From the NCBI RefSeq assembly GCF_017115105.1, contig NZ_JABXKH010000082.1, positions 1 through 43,688 on the forward strand: a stretch of 43,688 bases of DNA. The letters are read 5' to 3'. Position numbers and translations under genes: made by a program. Numbering within the stretch: the stretch's first letter is position 1; each line of letters begins with the position of its first letter. Below are positions 8,467 through 17,233 of the stretch, piece by piece. Below the pieces are notes generated by a model, which had not been told where the DNA came from, made no database searches, and was given only the letters and a program-made list of their open reading frames with translations. The DNA comes from Nostoc sp. NMS2. GTDB taxonomy: Bacteria; Cyanobacteriota; Cyanobacteriia; Cyanobacteriales; Nostocaceae.

Positions 8467-9327
8467 AATACAATCGCTTGGAAAACAGAATTTTTATGAT
8501 TTCTCCCCATGTTGGTAGGAGTTTTGCGGTTATGTCGCTGACGCTAGTCTGTAACCAGCAAGCTTTGTAGCATTCATTTTTAAAGGCTACATATTCAATT
8601 TACCGCGTCTTATCTGGCGTAGGCAGCGATCGCAGGGGGGATTTCTCGACTGGGGAACCGTACCTTAAGATATGTTCATCATCACAGAAATTTGCGCTCG
8701 GCCAATTTTGGCTACGTCTTAGACGGGCCATCTTCTAGGCTACAGTCTTGGATTATACAGATGATTCTCATTTTTGATGATTATTTTGACTAATTTTTTA
8801 ATACTTCACCCTACTTGTTCTGTCAGAATACAAGAGGAAATCTCTTTATTTCAAGTGATATTAGTTACAGCTAGACACCTTCGTATTACGTGTATATGAT
8901 AGTGTTAAAAGTGGACGTAATGCTTGTCAGAACGACTAAGCAGACACAGATAGTTATCAAATACTTATCTAAACTTTTGGCATTTTGGCACAACAGTTTA
9001 GACTATTCAGTATATTCTAGTGAACGTAGGTAAATTTCGTAATTTTTGCAACAGTTCTCCATTGAGAAATTTGACTACATTGGACTACAAGTGCTAGATT
9101 TTATTTATTGTCCATCATGCACAGAAATTCTCAAATGTTGAGAAATTTGCTGCAAAAATAAAATCAACACAATAAAAAAATAATCTTACTGGCTAATCTT
9201 CTAAAATGCCTTCAAGATTGTCTACCACATTCGTTTTAAAAGAAATAAAATAATAATTATGGCTTTGAAAGTAATCCTAATTGTAAATAAATTCAAAATT
9301 ATTTGAAGTAAATTTATCAACTTGATT
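8467..9327. other. 860-bp intergenic region, no gene seen
   Basis: This AT-rich spacer lies between two divergently transcribed genes. It must hold both promoters. I saw no ORF with coding character, no tRNA and no convincing terminator. A few HIP1-like GCGATCGC sites are present near 8626. Confidence 0.6.
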
Positions 9328-10560
9328 ATGGAACATATTTCTCAACTAACAGCCGAAATCAGAGACAAAGCTGCATACCCAGATATCCTAGTTATATCGC
9401 GGATATTCTTGCCGAAAGAAGCTGTAATTGGAGAATATATGTACAATCGTTGTCTCCAAGATCCAGAACGAGTTATTGTGCTGGCGGCTAGTTGCTCAGG
9501 AGATAAAGTATTTGATGAAAGTCAACAGTTTCCAGTGTATCGCTGGTTTTATCCTAGATATTGGCGTAGTGGCTTTGTGGGAAATATCCTGAAGCCTTTT
9601 GCGAATATTGTCTGCTCATTTGTGCTAGCAATCAAACTCTATTTTCGCTATCACTACCGTTATATAGAGTGGGGCCACGGCTATGATTTTCCTTCACTGT
9701 TGCTATTGAGTTATTTCTTACCTATTCGCTTTTTTATCTATCTACACGGTAATGATTTTCTTTCTACTTTACACAATCCTGTGCTGCGATCGCTATTTAA
9801 ATTAACACTTCATAGAGCCGAAGGTATTGTTTGTAACAGTTCTTATACACAAGACTACCTCAGAACTGCTTTACGATTAGATACTCCTACCCACATCATT
9901 AACCCAGTAATCAGACCAGAAAAATTTGGTAATAATGTAGCAAGTCTCAGTAACCTTGATGATTTACGTGTGCGCGTGCGTCAGGCACATAACATTCCCG
10001 ATTCAGCAATAGTTATTCTCTCCATAGGAAGGCTAATAAAACATAAAGGTTTCGACCGAGTGATTGATAACATCCCACTATTGCTAACTTTTGGGGTTGA
10101 TGTCCACTATATAATCTGCGGTCAGGGGCCAAGTGAATCGGAACTGAAATCTCTGGCGCATCGTTTGCGGGTAGATAAGCGCGTCCACTTTGCTGGATAT
10201 GTGCCGGAGCGGGAATTGGCAGGTTATTATGCCGCTTGCGACATCTTTGCTATGCTGACTTTATTGGATACTAAACCTAATAATATGGAAGGTTTTGGTA
10301 TGGTTTATTTAGAAGCAAGTTACTTCGGTAAACCTGTAATTGCCCCTCGTTTAGGCGGTGTTCTAGACACAGTTGAGCATGGAGAAAATGGCATACTGGT
10401 TAATCCCAATTCTGGCTATGAAGTGTTTCAAGCTTTCAATCGGTTGTGCAAAGACCAACAGCTACGTGAGCGACTCGGCCGCAAAGGTAAAGAATTAGCC
10501 AAGCGTAGAACCCTTCATCGAACGCTTTACAAATCAGAGGGAAGAAACGCGATTTTATAA
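9328..10560 (+). CDS. Glycosyltransferase family 4 protein
   Basis: This GT-B glycosyltransferase of the GT4 type would transfer an activated sugar to an unknown acceptor, plausibly a cell-surface polysaccharide or glycolipid. The C-terminal donor-binding half has SIGRLIKHKGFDRVI and the E-x7-E motif EGFGMVYLE, followed by GKPVIAPRLGGVLDTVEHGENGILV split over about 20-residue blocks. The N-terminal half contains hydrophobic stretches (IVCSFVLAIKLYF and LLLLSYFLPIRFFIYL) that may associate with the membrane. The ATG at 9328 is preferred over a TTG two codons upstream. The 410-residue length is normal. No other polysaccharide genes adjoin it. Confidence 0.92.
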   Translation: MEHISQLTAEIRDKAAYPDILVISRIFLPKEAVIGEYMYNRCLQDPERVIVLAASCSGDKVFDESQQFPVYRWFYPRYWRSGFVGNILKPFANIVCSFVLAIKLYFRYHYRYIEWGHGYDFPSLLLLSYFLPIRFFIYLHGNDFLSTLHNPVLRSLFKLTLHRAEGIVCNSSYTQDYLRTALRLDTPTHIINPVIRPEKFGNNVASLSNLDDLRVRVRQAHNIPDSAIVILSIGRLIKHKGFDRVIDNIPLLLTFGVDVHYIICGQGPSESELKSLAHRLRVDKRVHFAGYVPERELAGYYAACDIFAMLTLLDTKPNNMEGFGMVYLEASYFGKPVIAPRLGGVLDTVEHGENGILVNPNSGYEVFQAFNRLCKDQQLRERLGRKGKELAKRRTLHRTLYKSEGRNAIL

Positions 10561-10658
10561 AATGAATGTGCATTGACTAGGGGCGAACAGCTATGTGCCC
10601 CTCCGCAAATGAGCAAGATTACAGTGTAGAATCTCGTTGTGATTTTATTAAATATGTA

Positions 10659-11561
10659 ATGAAAAATATCTTGTTTCTGATGTGGCAATCTCTTCAGCGT
10701 TACCGAATGCAAGCTATTATATTTCCACTCATTGGATGTGTTGCTGTATTGAGTGTAATTAGCTTTGGAACAATGCATATTCTGGCTCAACCGGCTTCAA
10801 ACTCATCTGAACTCCCTGCTGTTAAAGGGCCAAATTTTGGGCGACACTTTCAAGAATTTGGGCGTGAAGGCTCAATCTTGATTTACGACTCAAAAAATAA
10901 TCGCATCTATGAACATAATCCTCAGCGTAATGTAACTGCGATTGCTCCAGCTTCGACATTCAAAATTTTTAACGCGCTGGTAGCTTTAGAAATAGGTGTA
11001 GTTCCTGATGATGTGGCGGTTCTCACTTGGGATGGAATTCATCGAGAGATTGATGCCTGGAATCATGATACAAATTTGCGTCAAGCCTTTAAAGATTCAA
11101 CTGTTTGGTTCTATCAAGTACTAGCGCGTAAGGCTGGATATGGACGAATGCAGCAATTTATTAACAAAGTAGGTTACGGGAATCGTCAAATTGGCATCGC
11201 CGCAGACATTGATCGTTTTTGGCTACAACAGCAGCTATTGCAAATTACACCCAAAGAGCAAATTAAGTTTTTGCAACGGTTGTATCAAGGCGATTTGCCT
11301 TTCTCCCAACGGACAATAAATCTTGTCAAAGACATTATGGTACGCGAACAAACTCCAGACTACACACTGAGAGGAAAGACGGGATGGTTAACGAGTATTA
11401 AACCAAACGTTGGTTGGTTTGTGGGTTATTTAGAGCAAAACCAAAACGTCTACTTTTTCGCAACAACCCTTGATATGCAAAAATCGGAAGATGCACCCGT
11501 CCGCATTGAGATTACACGACGCAGCCTCAAGGATTTGGGCTTGCTAGCTCAAACTAACTAA
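10659..11561 (+). CDS. Class D beta-lactamase-like (OXA-type) serine hydrolase
   Basis: All class D hallmarks are visible, numbered from the ATG at 10659. They are the nucleophile tetrad S99-T-F-K102, S147-T-V149 in the DSTVWFYQ helix, Y-G-N at 173-175 and K240-T-G242. An N-terminal hydrophobic segment (about residues 17-43) suggests export to the periplasm. The frame is open upstream to an ATG at 10593, but those codons run through a GGGGCGAACAGC-type intergenic repeat, so 10659 (or 10707) is more likely the start. It could hydrolyse beta-lactams or act on peptidoglycan-related substrates; activity cannot be read from sequence. It is convergent with thiS, and the two stop codons overlap by three bases. 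Confidence 0.9.
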   Translation: MKNILFLMWQSLQRYRMQAIIFPLIGCVAVLSVISFGTMHILAQPASNSSELPAVKGPNFGRHFQEFGREGSILIYDSKNNRIYEHNPQRNVTAIAPASTFKIFNALVALEIGVVPDDVAVLTWDGIHREIDAWNHDTNLRQAFKDSTVWFYQVLARKAGYGRMQQFINKVGYGNRQIGIAADIDRFWLQQQLLQITPKEQIKFLQRLYQGDLPFSQRTINLVKDIMVREQTPDYTLRGKTGWLTSIKPNVGWFVGYLEQNQNVYFFATTLDMQKSEDAPVRIEITRRSLKDLGLLAQTN

Positions 11562-11770
11562 CCACCACCAACAATAGTTACCACTTCTAAGCGATCGCCT
11601 GGTTGCACTTTTGTTTGCGTCCAAAACTGGCGATGTAAAATTTCGCCATTATATTCTACAGCTACCAAGCGGGGATTGAAACCCAATTTTTGGAGCAAAT
11701 CGGGTAAAGAAGTTTCAAATGAGCAGCTATGGGTTTCCCCATTGACCTGAATCGTAATCTCATTAGACAT
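11558..11770 (-). CDS. thiS: Sulfur carrier protein ThiS
   Basis: This ubiquitin-fold protein donates sulfur for thiazole synthesis in thiamine biosynthesis through a C-terminal Gly-Gly thiocarboxylate. The 70-residue product starts MSNEITIQVNGE and ends VVTIVGGG, with the required terminal GG. A longer frame starting at 11797 is possible, but the extra nine codons are repeat-derived. It lies 77 bp downstream of thiE on the same strand, so the two are probably co-transcribed. The thiG partner is not in the window. Confidence 0.95.
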   Translation of the reverse strand: MSNEITIQVNGETHSCSFETSLPDLLQKLGFNPRLVAVEYNGEILHRQFWTQTKVQPGDRLEVVTIVGGG

Positions 11771-11813
11771 AAATGTGGGGAATTGGGAATTGGGCATTGG
11801 TTACTCACTTTGG

Positions 11814-11842
11814 ACAAATGACAAATGACGAATGACAAATGA
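11814..11842. repeat. Heptameric tandem repeat (ACAAATG type)
   Basis: Four near-perfect units of ACAAATG/ACGAATG in tandem lie between thiE and thiS. They are of the short tandemly repeated repetitive (STRR) class typical of heterocystous cyanobacteria. Confidence 0.7.
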
Positions 11843-11847
11843 CTATT

Positions 11848-12963
11848 TTAAAGTTCTGGTTTAATGCGATTGAGTTGGGAGAGCAAATATTGTGTTACTA
11901 GGGTAGGCTGTTCAGCTTGCATGAGCGATCGCACTACCGCCACCCGTTCGGCTCCGGCATCGATCACATCGTTGATATTATTGGCATCGATTCCGCCAAT
12001 GGCAAACCAGGGAATTGAGCAATTTTTCGCAGCATAGCTGACATATTCTAAACCTGTTGCAGCTTTACCTACTTTCGTGGGAGTTTCATAAACTGGCCCC
12101 ACGCCAATGTAATCTACACCTTCAGCAATTGCTCCTTGCATTTCTTCTTTATTTGTGGTAGATAGACCTATCAAACGCTGGGAACCGAGTAATTGCCGAG
12201 CAACAGCAATAGGCATATCTTGTTGTCCCAAATGCACCCCATCTGCATCGACAGCTAAAGCTAGATCCACGCGATCGTTAACAATGAACAAAGCGCCGTA
12301 GATGTGGCATAACTGCCGTAATTTTCTGGCTTGTTCCAGACGCAAAGAATCATCGGCGGTTTTGTCGCGGTATTGTAAAAGCGTTAATCCCCCTTTGAGT
12401 GCAGCTTCGACGTTATTCAACAAATTTTCACTAGGGGAGGTAACAAGATACAAACGCGATCGCCATAACAATTGATGGCGCTGATGACCCATTAAACTAC
12501 TTTCTAGGGTATAAACCTGATAACGCATCTGCTTACAAGCTTTAGACATATTTGGCTGATAAAGCTTGCTGTATTCTTCCAAGACCCGCAAGGCTTCTTC
12601 GACACGGCAAAAGTTAGCCTGCAACACCGATTTTATACTAGCTCGTTCTTCTTCTTGAGGATGAGTTAACTCAGTCCCAGGATCGCCTGGTGTATCTCGC
12701 GCCACCCGTAATTCCGAAGTATGCCACTTAGCTACTTCTTGTCGCAGTCCCTTGCATTCAAGAGCTAACTGGGCATTATTCAAGCCAAAGCGACACCATT
12801 CTTCAATAATTCGCAAGCCTTCACGGGCACGGTCTAAATTGGCATCTAAAATGCGGTAAACAACTTGCTGGACTTTCTCTTTTTGGCTGTAAGGCTCGAC
12901 CATTACAACAACCCCGTTAGTGCTTTCATCAAAATGCGAATTATCATATCTCTTAGTAACCAT
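11848..12963 (-). CDS. thiE: Thiamine-phosphate synthase with N-terminal ThiD2-like domain
   Basis: The C-terminal half (about residues 165-371) is a TIM-barrel ThiE that joins hydroxymethylpyrimidine diphosphate and thiazole phosphate. Visible motifs are LQYRDKTADD, FIVNDRVDLALAVDADGVHLGQQD, GLSTTN, DYIGVGPVYETPTK and FAIGGIDANN. The N-terminal half (about 25-160; ILDANLDRAREGLRIIEEWCRFGL and the partner EEALRVLEEYSKLYQPNM) is the extra domain of cyanobacterial ThiE, called ThiD2 in family databases. Start at 12963, or an ATG at 12903 that gives MVEPYSQKEKV. It lies upstream of thiS on the same strand. No TPP riboswitch consensus was seen upstream. Confidence 0.95.
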   Translation of the reverse strand: MVTKRYDNSHFDESTNGVVVMVEPYSQKEKVQQVVYRILDANLDRAREGLRIIEEWCRFGLNNAQLALECKGLRQEVAKWHTSELRVARDTPGDPGTELTHPQEEERASIKSVLQANFCRVEEALRVLEEYSKLYQPNMSKACKQMRYQVYTLESSLMGHQRHQLLWRSRLYLVTSPSENLLNNVEAALKGGLTLLQYRDKTADDSLRLEQARKLRQLCHIYGALFIVNDRVDLALAVDADGVHLGQQDMPIAVARQLLGSQRLIGLSTTNKEEMQGAIAEGVDYIGVGPVYETPTKVGKAATGLEYVSYAAKNCSIPWFAIGGIDANNINDVIDAGAERVAVVRSLMQAEQPTLVTQYLLSQLNRIKPEL

Positions 12964-13801
12964 AAGTTAATGAATTTGCTTTTTTTTACTCAATTTTTGC
13001 TGAATCTACGCAAAAAAACGTATTAGTGAGGGTTATGATAAATTATCCCATGTTCTCATAGGCAGTGATAAGGGTAGTTTGAGGCTACAGTTTTGCACTA
13101 AGGTTAGTCAAGTATTTTAGGGTGAACAACGAGCTTACAAAGGACTAGCCGAAAGGGATACATCAGAAAATCTCCAATGGGCAAATTAAATTGAGACTGC
13201 ATAGATACTATTTAGAGGGTATTTGTCTTTTGAGGAAGATTTTTTGCGTAAGTCCTGTTCTTGTTTAGTCCTTTTTAGGACTTACGCAAAAGTACACGTG
13301 TAGGCAATACGGTTCGGTTAAGCCAAGAGACGCGATAAATCGCCGTCAAGACGAAGAATTGATTATTGTAGAGATGGCGATTTATCGCGTCTTTGTGATT
13401 TAGAATTTTCATCAAAAAACCCTAACCGAACCGTATTGCACGTGTAGGGGCAATTCATGAATTGCCCTAAGAAGAAAATAAAGGTTTGGACTATTTTTTG
13501 CGTAAATCCTGCTTTTGAGAAGAATGCAAGCTATCACCCTTGGAATTCTATTTTGAGGCGGGGATCGTCAGATGTGAATAATGACAAGCTCTTTTCGGTG
13601 AGGGTATTTTGGCGGACATATTGTTGAACAGACACAAGATCATTTATTACCCTGTATTAAAAATCGCTAATCGGTCAATATGTGAGTAATATTATCGACA
13701 TAATATTCTCTAAGAGTATAAGAATTTATTGTTACTTCTCAGGAGTTATGTTAAATATGATTCACTATTGTGTGTTTTCTAAGTACCGTAGAGTAGATAT
13801 T
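12964..13801. other. Intergenic region rich in mobile repeats
   Basis: No gene was seen before the DUF1565 protein. The segment contains an inverted pair of GCGTAAGTCCTG / AGGACTTACGC (about 13246-13290) with a further GCGTAAATCCTG near 13500. Between them lies the MITE at 13304-13439. Confidence 0.6.
13304..13439. repeat. MITE (136 bp, GCAATACGGTTCGGTTA ends, 8-bp target duplication)
   Basis: The ends 13304-13320 (GCAATACGGTTCGGTTA) and 13423-13439 are perfect inverted repeats of 17 bp. ACGTGTAG is duplicated immediately outside both ends (13296-13303 and 13440-13447). The interior carries a second inverted pair, GACGCGATAAATCGCC / GGCGATTTATCGCGTC. A related element with the same ends is at 25406-25710. 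Confidence 0.85.
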
Positions 13802-15637
13802 ATGCTTGCAAAGCTGAAGTTTCTGGAATCAGCAAGACTTTTATTTTTTAGTTTATCAGTATTATCTTTTACCGTAAGTGTGGGAGCGACAAGTATGGCG
13901 TTCCTGGGTAGTGCCATCGCTCAGATCCCATCAACACCAAATTCAGCACCTCTAGGTGAGACAAAAAATTCTCAGGCTAACGTGCTGTTTGTCAACCCAA
14001 ATAGTGGAAATGACAGCGCAGGTAATGGCAGCGAATCCACTCCTGTGAAAACTATTACCCATGCGTTGCTATTAGCTAACGCCAATACTGTAATTATGCT
14101 CTCCACGGGCACTTATAGCGCCGAGACTGGAGAGGAATTTCCCTTAATGTTGAAACCGGGTGTTTCAATTCAAGGCAACCCTAGCAATCAAGGTAAGGAC
14201 ATTATCATTCAGGGAGGTGGTGATTACCTGAGCCGCAGCTTTGCCGGTCAAAACGTCACAATTGTGGGAGCAAGCAAAGCTTTGCTCACTGGGGTGACGG
14301 TGACGAATCCCAATCGCCGGGGTTACGGTTTATGGATTGAATCTAGCGATCCGGTAATCGCGGAAAATACATTTACCGGCAGTACTCAAGATGGGATTTC
14401 TGTCAGTGGTAATGCTGCACCTACCATTAGCAAGAATTACTTCGATCGCAATGGAGCCAATGGCATCACAATTGCCGGGAATTCCAGCCCTCAAGTGAAG
14501 GAAAATGTTTTTCACCAAACGGGTTTTGGGATTAATATTGCCCAAAATGCCGCTCCGATAATCATAGGCAATCAAATTCAGAACAATAGATCGGGAATTG
14601 TAGTGCAAGCAAAGTCCCACCCGATTTTACGGAATAATATTATTCAAGATAATAAAGAAGATGGTTTAGTTGCGATCGCGCAAGCAATGCCAGATTTGGG
14701 TAGTGCATCGGAACCTGGGGGTAATCAATTTCAAAATAATGCCCGCTATGATATTAACGCCAGCGCTGCTAAACAGGTGATTTCTGCTGGCGGAAATAAT
14801 CTTGTGAGCGATCGCATCACTGGCAAGGTAGATATTAACGGGACAATAGCACTAGCAGCACAAAATTCTCAATCGGCTCCCAACAATGTATTACAAGAAA
14901 TACCACCAACTGGGGAAATCACCTTCTCATCTCCCGAAATCTCTGAAACTACTAATGGGCAAATCAGCAACAGCATTTCAGCAAAGAATCCTGTTTCTGG
15001 ACAATTAAACAGTCAACTACTGCCATTAGTGCCAGCCAATGTACCACTTGCCACGCCTATATCCAATCAACAGCAACCCACATCTAAAGTTGCCGGATTT
15101 CCGACTCCTAGTAGCTTGTCGGCGAGACAAATACCAACTGACACTCAAATTGCAACTTCCAGTCCAGTACAGCCGCCTAATACACCACAGTTGAATTATA
15201 TGCGGATTGATCCTAATACGATTGAATTTACTGCCCCTAAGTACCCATCCAATTCAGTTGCCAGCATGAGGAATCAAACACAGCAGCCATTACCAATACT
15301 AGAAGCTACTGCCCCAAATGCGTCAGCACTTTTACCACTTCCTGATAACAATATTGCCATTAATAATACTCGCAATATGCAAACAAGTTCTGCAATTATT
15401 CCTTATGGCGGTAAATCTGCAACACAATTTGGTATCCGTTATCGCGTAGTAGTACCACTCTTCACTGATAGGGATCAAGATTTAGTGCGATCGCTTGCTC
15501 CTGGTGCGTTTCCCACAGTTTGGGAGGGTCAAAGAGTTATGCAAGCAGGAGTATTTAGCAGTGAATATAACGCTAAAGAAATGCTCAAGACACTCTCTAG
15601 CAATGGTTTAAGAGCCATTATGGAACCGTTGAATTGA
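13802..15637 (+). CDS. Exported DUF1565 parallel beta-helix protein with SPOR-like C-terminus
   Basis: The chosen ATG gives a signal peptide (hydrophobic core FFSLSVLSFTVSVGATSMAFL, cleavage expected after AIAQ). A DUF1565/pectin-lyase-like right-handed beta-helix follows: FVNPNSGNDSAGNGS...TITHALLLANANTVIMLSTGTY. Tandem NxF/ISxN rungs come next (for example PVIAENTFTGSTQDGISVSGNAAP split into repeats of about 22 residues). A long Pro/Ser/Thr/Gln-rich linker leads to a short C-terminal domain ending QAGVFSSEYNAKEMLKTLSSNGLRAIMEPL, which resembles a SPOR-type fold. The frame is open further upstream to a GTG at 13682. It is probably periplasmic or cell-surface. Function is unknown; carbohydrate or peptidoglycan binding is inference. 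Confidence 0.87.
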   Translation: MLAKLKFLESARLLFFSLSVLSFTVSVGATSMAFLGSAIAQIPSTPNSAPLGETKNSQANVLFVNPNSGNDSAGNGSESTPVKTITHALLLANANTVIMLSTGTYSAETGEEFPLMLKPGVSIQGNPSNQGKDIIIQGGGDYLSRSFAGQNVTIVGASKALLTGVTVTNPNRRGYGLWIESSDPVIAENTFTGSTQDGISVSGNAAPTISKNYFDRNGANGITIAGNSSPQVKENVFHQTGFGINIAQNAAPIIIGNQIQNNRSGIVVQAKSHPILRNNIIQDNKEDGLVAIAQAMPDLGSASEPGGNQFQNNARYDINASAAKQVISAGGNNLVSDRITGKVDINGTIALAAQNSQSAPNNVLQEIPPTGEITFSSPEISETTNGQISNSISAKNPVSGQLNSQLLPLVPANVPLATPISNQQQPTSKVAGFPTPSSLSARQIPTDTQIATSSPVQPPNTPQLNYMRIDPNTIEFTAPKYPSNSVASMRNQTQQPLPILEATAPNASALLPLPDNNIAINNTRNMQTSSAIIPYGGKSATQFGIRYRVVVPLFTDRDQDLVRSLAPGAFPTVWEGQRVMQAGVFSSEYNAKEMLKTLSSNGLRAIMEPLN

Positions 15638-15670
15638 GTAAGGCATGGGGCAAAAGAGGCGGAGGATATT

Positions 15671-15831
15671 GGGAGCATCCCGTTTTGGCAGATCGCCCTC
15701 AGACTAGAAGTCTGGGGCTATACAAACTAAACCCGCCTGCGCGGGTTTCAGAGAGTCCGCGTAGGCGGACTTCGTTTGTGTAGCCGCGATTTCCAATCGC
15801 CCAGTGTTTCTTGCCATTTGTGGATGCTCCC
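15671..15831. repeat. MITE (161 bp, GGGAGCATCC ends, 8-bp target duplication)
   Basis: The element begins GGGAGCATCC and ends GGATGCTCCC. AGGATATT is duplicated directly outside both ends (15663-15670 and 15832-15839). The interior has a hairpin CCCGCCTGCGCGGG followed by a GTCCGCGTAGGCGGAC hairpin. A longer inverted copy is at 25138-25347. On the minus strand a short frame from an ATG at 15901 runs for about 23 codons before entering this element, so it may have broken a gene. Confidence 0.85.
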
Positions 15832-15986
15832 AGGATATTTCACAAGCTTCGATCGCTCCTAATGCTTTGAGTGTCACTTTTTGAGTCTCAGCAATCCCCA
15901 TAACACCAGCGATACGCGTCAGGCGATCGCGCTAGATTTGTCATAATAAAGCTATCGTCTATTCTATATCTGATAGCAATCGGTAA

Positions 15987-16316
15987 TTATCTTACCCTAA
16001 ACAATATTACAGTCACTAACAAAAAGCATCCAAAATAAACTAAAAAAGTAATAATTGCTGCGATGATTACTCCTTTCATTACATAAATTTTGCCTTTGTT
16101 TTTCAGCCATAAACATAGTGGAATAACATATATAAGCTGCCAAAGGAAAAATCCGTATATTCCATAAACTATAATATTACGAGCTAACTTATAACCACTA
16201 GGATTTCTTCCTATCATAGAGGCAATTCCCAAAGCTAAAATAGCGGCGACTATATGGAATATTATTAGCAAAAAAAATCCAAAAATTATCCTTTTATTTC
16301 CTCTTCTTTTTAACAT
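15987..16316 (-). CDS. Small membrane protein of unknown function
   Basis: The 109-residue basic protein starts MLKRRGNKR. It has three predicted membrane segments: about 10-33 (IIFGFFLLIIFHIVAAILALG), 48-68 (IIVYGIYGFFLWQLIYVIPL) and 79-105 (VMKGVIIAAIITFLVYFGCFLLVTVIL). I do not recognise the family. Codon content and the AT-rich surroundings differ from neighbours. It stands alone between a MITE and a toxin-antitoxin module. Confidence 0.6.
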   Translation of the reverse strand: MLKRRGNKRIIFGFFLLIIFHIVAAILALGIASMIGRNPSGYKLARNIIVYGIYGFFLWQLIYVIPLCLWLKNKGKIYVMKGVIIAAIITFLVYFGCFLLVTVILFRVR

Positions 16317-16487
16317 ACTTATAGCCCATACATTGAATTAAAAAAGGTCAGATGTCAACAGTTAGTTGTTTTTATTTAAGGGAAGCTCAGATTAAAATTT
16401 CGATTACATTACTGTTATACTCGTTAAAATTTTGGATTGAGTAGAAAATGCGATCGCCTAGTAGGGACAATAGGTAAAGGCATCACC

Positions 16488-16583
16488 GTGCCAGAAAAGG
16501 AAAATAAGTACGCTAAGAAATTTAGTAAACCACGACCGCGCAAGACAGCAGCAACTATGATTGAATCAGTCTTACTAACCTAG
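16488..16583 (+). CDS. Possible small basic peptide upstream of toxin-antitoxin pair
   Basis: A GTG-started frame of 31 residues, rich in Lys and Arg (KYAKKFSKPRPRKTAATM), ends 12 bp before the antitoxin start. No family is recognised. It could be a leader peptide, a gene remnant or chance; the evidence is only its position and composition. Confidence 0.2.
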   Translation: MPEKENKYAKKFSKPRPRKTAATMIESVLLT

Positions 16584-16595
16584 TTGGCGTAAACG

Positions 16596-16820
16596 ATGAC
16601 AGATATCTCCCAAACCTCTCGACTTCAACAGGCGATAGATGTTGCAGAAGCCTTATCGTTAGAAGAACAGCAGTTATTGCTGGAAATTTTAGCAAAACGG
16701 TTGCATAGTAAACAACGCGAGCAGCTTTTGGAAGAAGTCCAAGAAATTCGCCAAGAGGTTGCAGAAGGCGCAATCAAATACGGTTCTGTGAAAGACTTTT
16801 TAGCGGAGTTGGATGCTTGA
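16596..16820 (+). CDS. Antitoxin of a RelE/ParE-type toxin-antitoxin module
   Basis: The 74-residue alpha-helical protein, rich in Leu, Glu and Gln (RLQQAIDVAEALSLEEQQLL then LHSKQREQLLEEVQEIRQEV), has the size and composition of cyanobacterial antitoxins that pair with RelE-fold toxins. Its C-terminal part (VKDFLAELDA) probably wraps the toxin. Its stop overlaps the toxin start, the usual translational coupling. No clear DNA-binding N-terminal fold can be named with confidence. Confidence 0.8.
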   Translation: MTDISQTSRLQQAIDVAEALSLEEQQLLLEILAKRLHSKQREQLLEEVQEIRQEVAEGAIKYGSVKDFLAELDA

Positions 16821-17101
16821 GAGAAATTGCCTGGAGTTCAAAATCCCTGCGTGCTTTTAAGCGCATGGTGCGTCAAAATCCTCAACTACGCTCCATGATT
16901 GAAGAAACCCTAGAACAACTTGGCGCAGATCCTTTCCATCCCACGTTGAAAACTCATAAGCTTTCAGGTGAGTTTGCTGGAATTTGGGCTTGCTCAATTG
17001 ACTACAACTATCGCATTCTTTTTGAATTTGTAGCTCACCCAGAGGAAGGCGAAGAGGCAATTCTCCTGCTAAATCTCGGCAACCATGATGATGTGTATTA
17101 G
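16817..17101 (+). CDS. RelE/StbE-family toxin (mRNA interferase-like)
   Basis: The 94-residue RelE-fold protein starts at a TTG overlapping the antitoxin TGA. It shows the family pattern: IAWSSKSLRAFKRMVRQNPQLR, THKLSGEFAGIWACSIDYNYRILFEF, then LLLNLGNHDDVY. RelE-type toxins cut mRNA at the ribosome A site. Here the basic residues and the terminal H-D-x-V-Y are consistent with the YafQ/RelE subgroup. It is inactive while bound to its upstream partner. No other genes are in the module. Confidence 0.88.
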   Translation: MREIAWSSKSLRAFKRMVRQNPQLRSMIEETLEQLGADPFHPTLKTHKLSGEFAGIWACSIDYNYRILFEFVAHPEEGEEAILLLNLGNHDDVY

Positions 17102-17233
17102 AAACGGTTCTTTTATCGATTGGCAATTTTTCCTACTCAAAGGATCGGCCTCGGCACAGATCAAGCTCTCCAGATTCAACTTCTTGACATAGAGGAAACT
17201 GGCAAAAAAACCCATCTGCTTCATCCCCACTCT

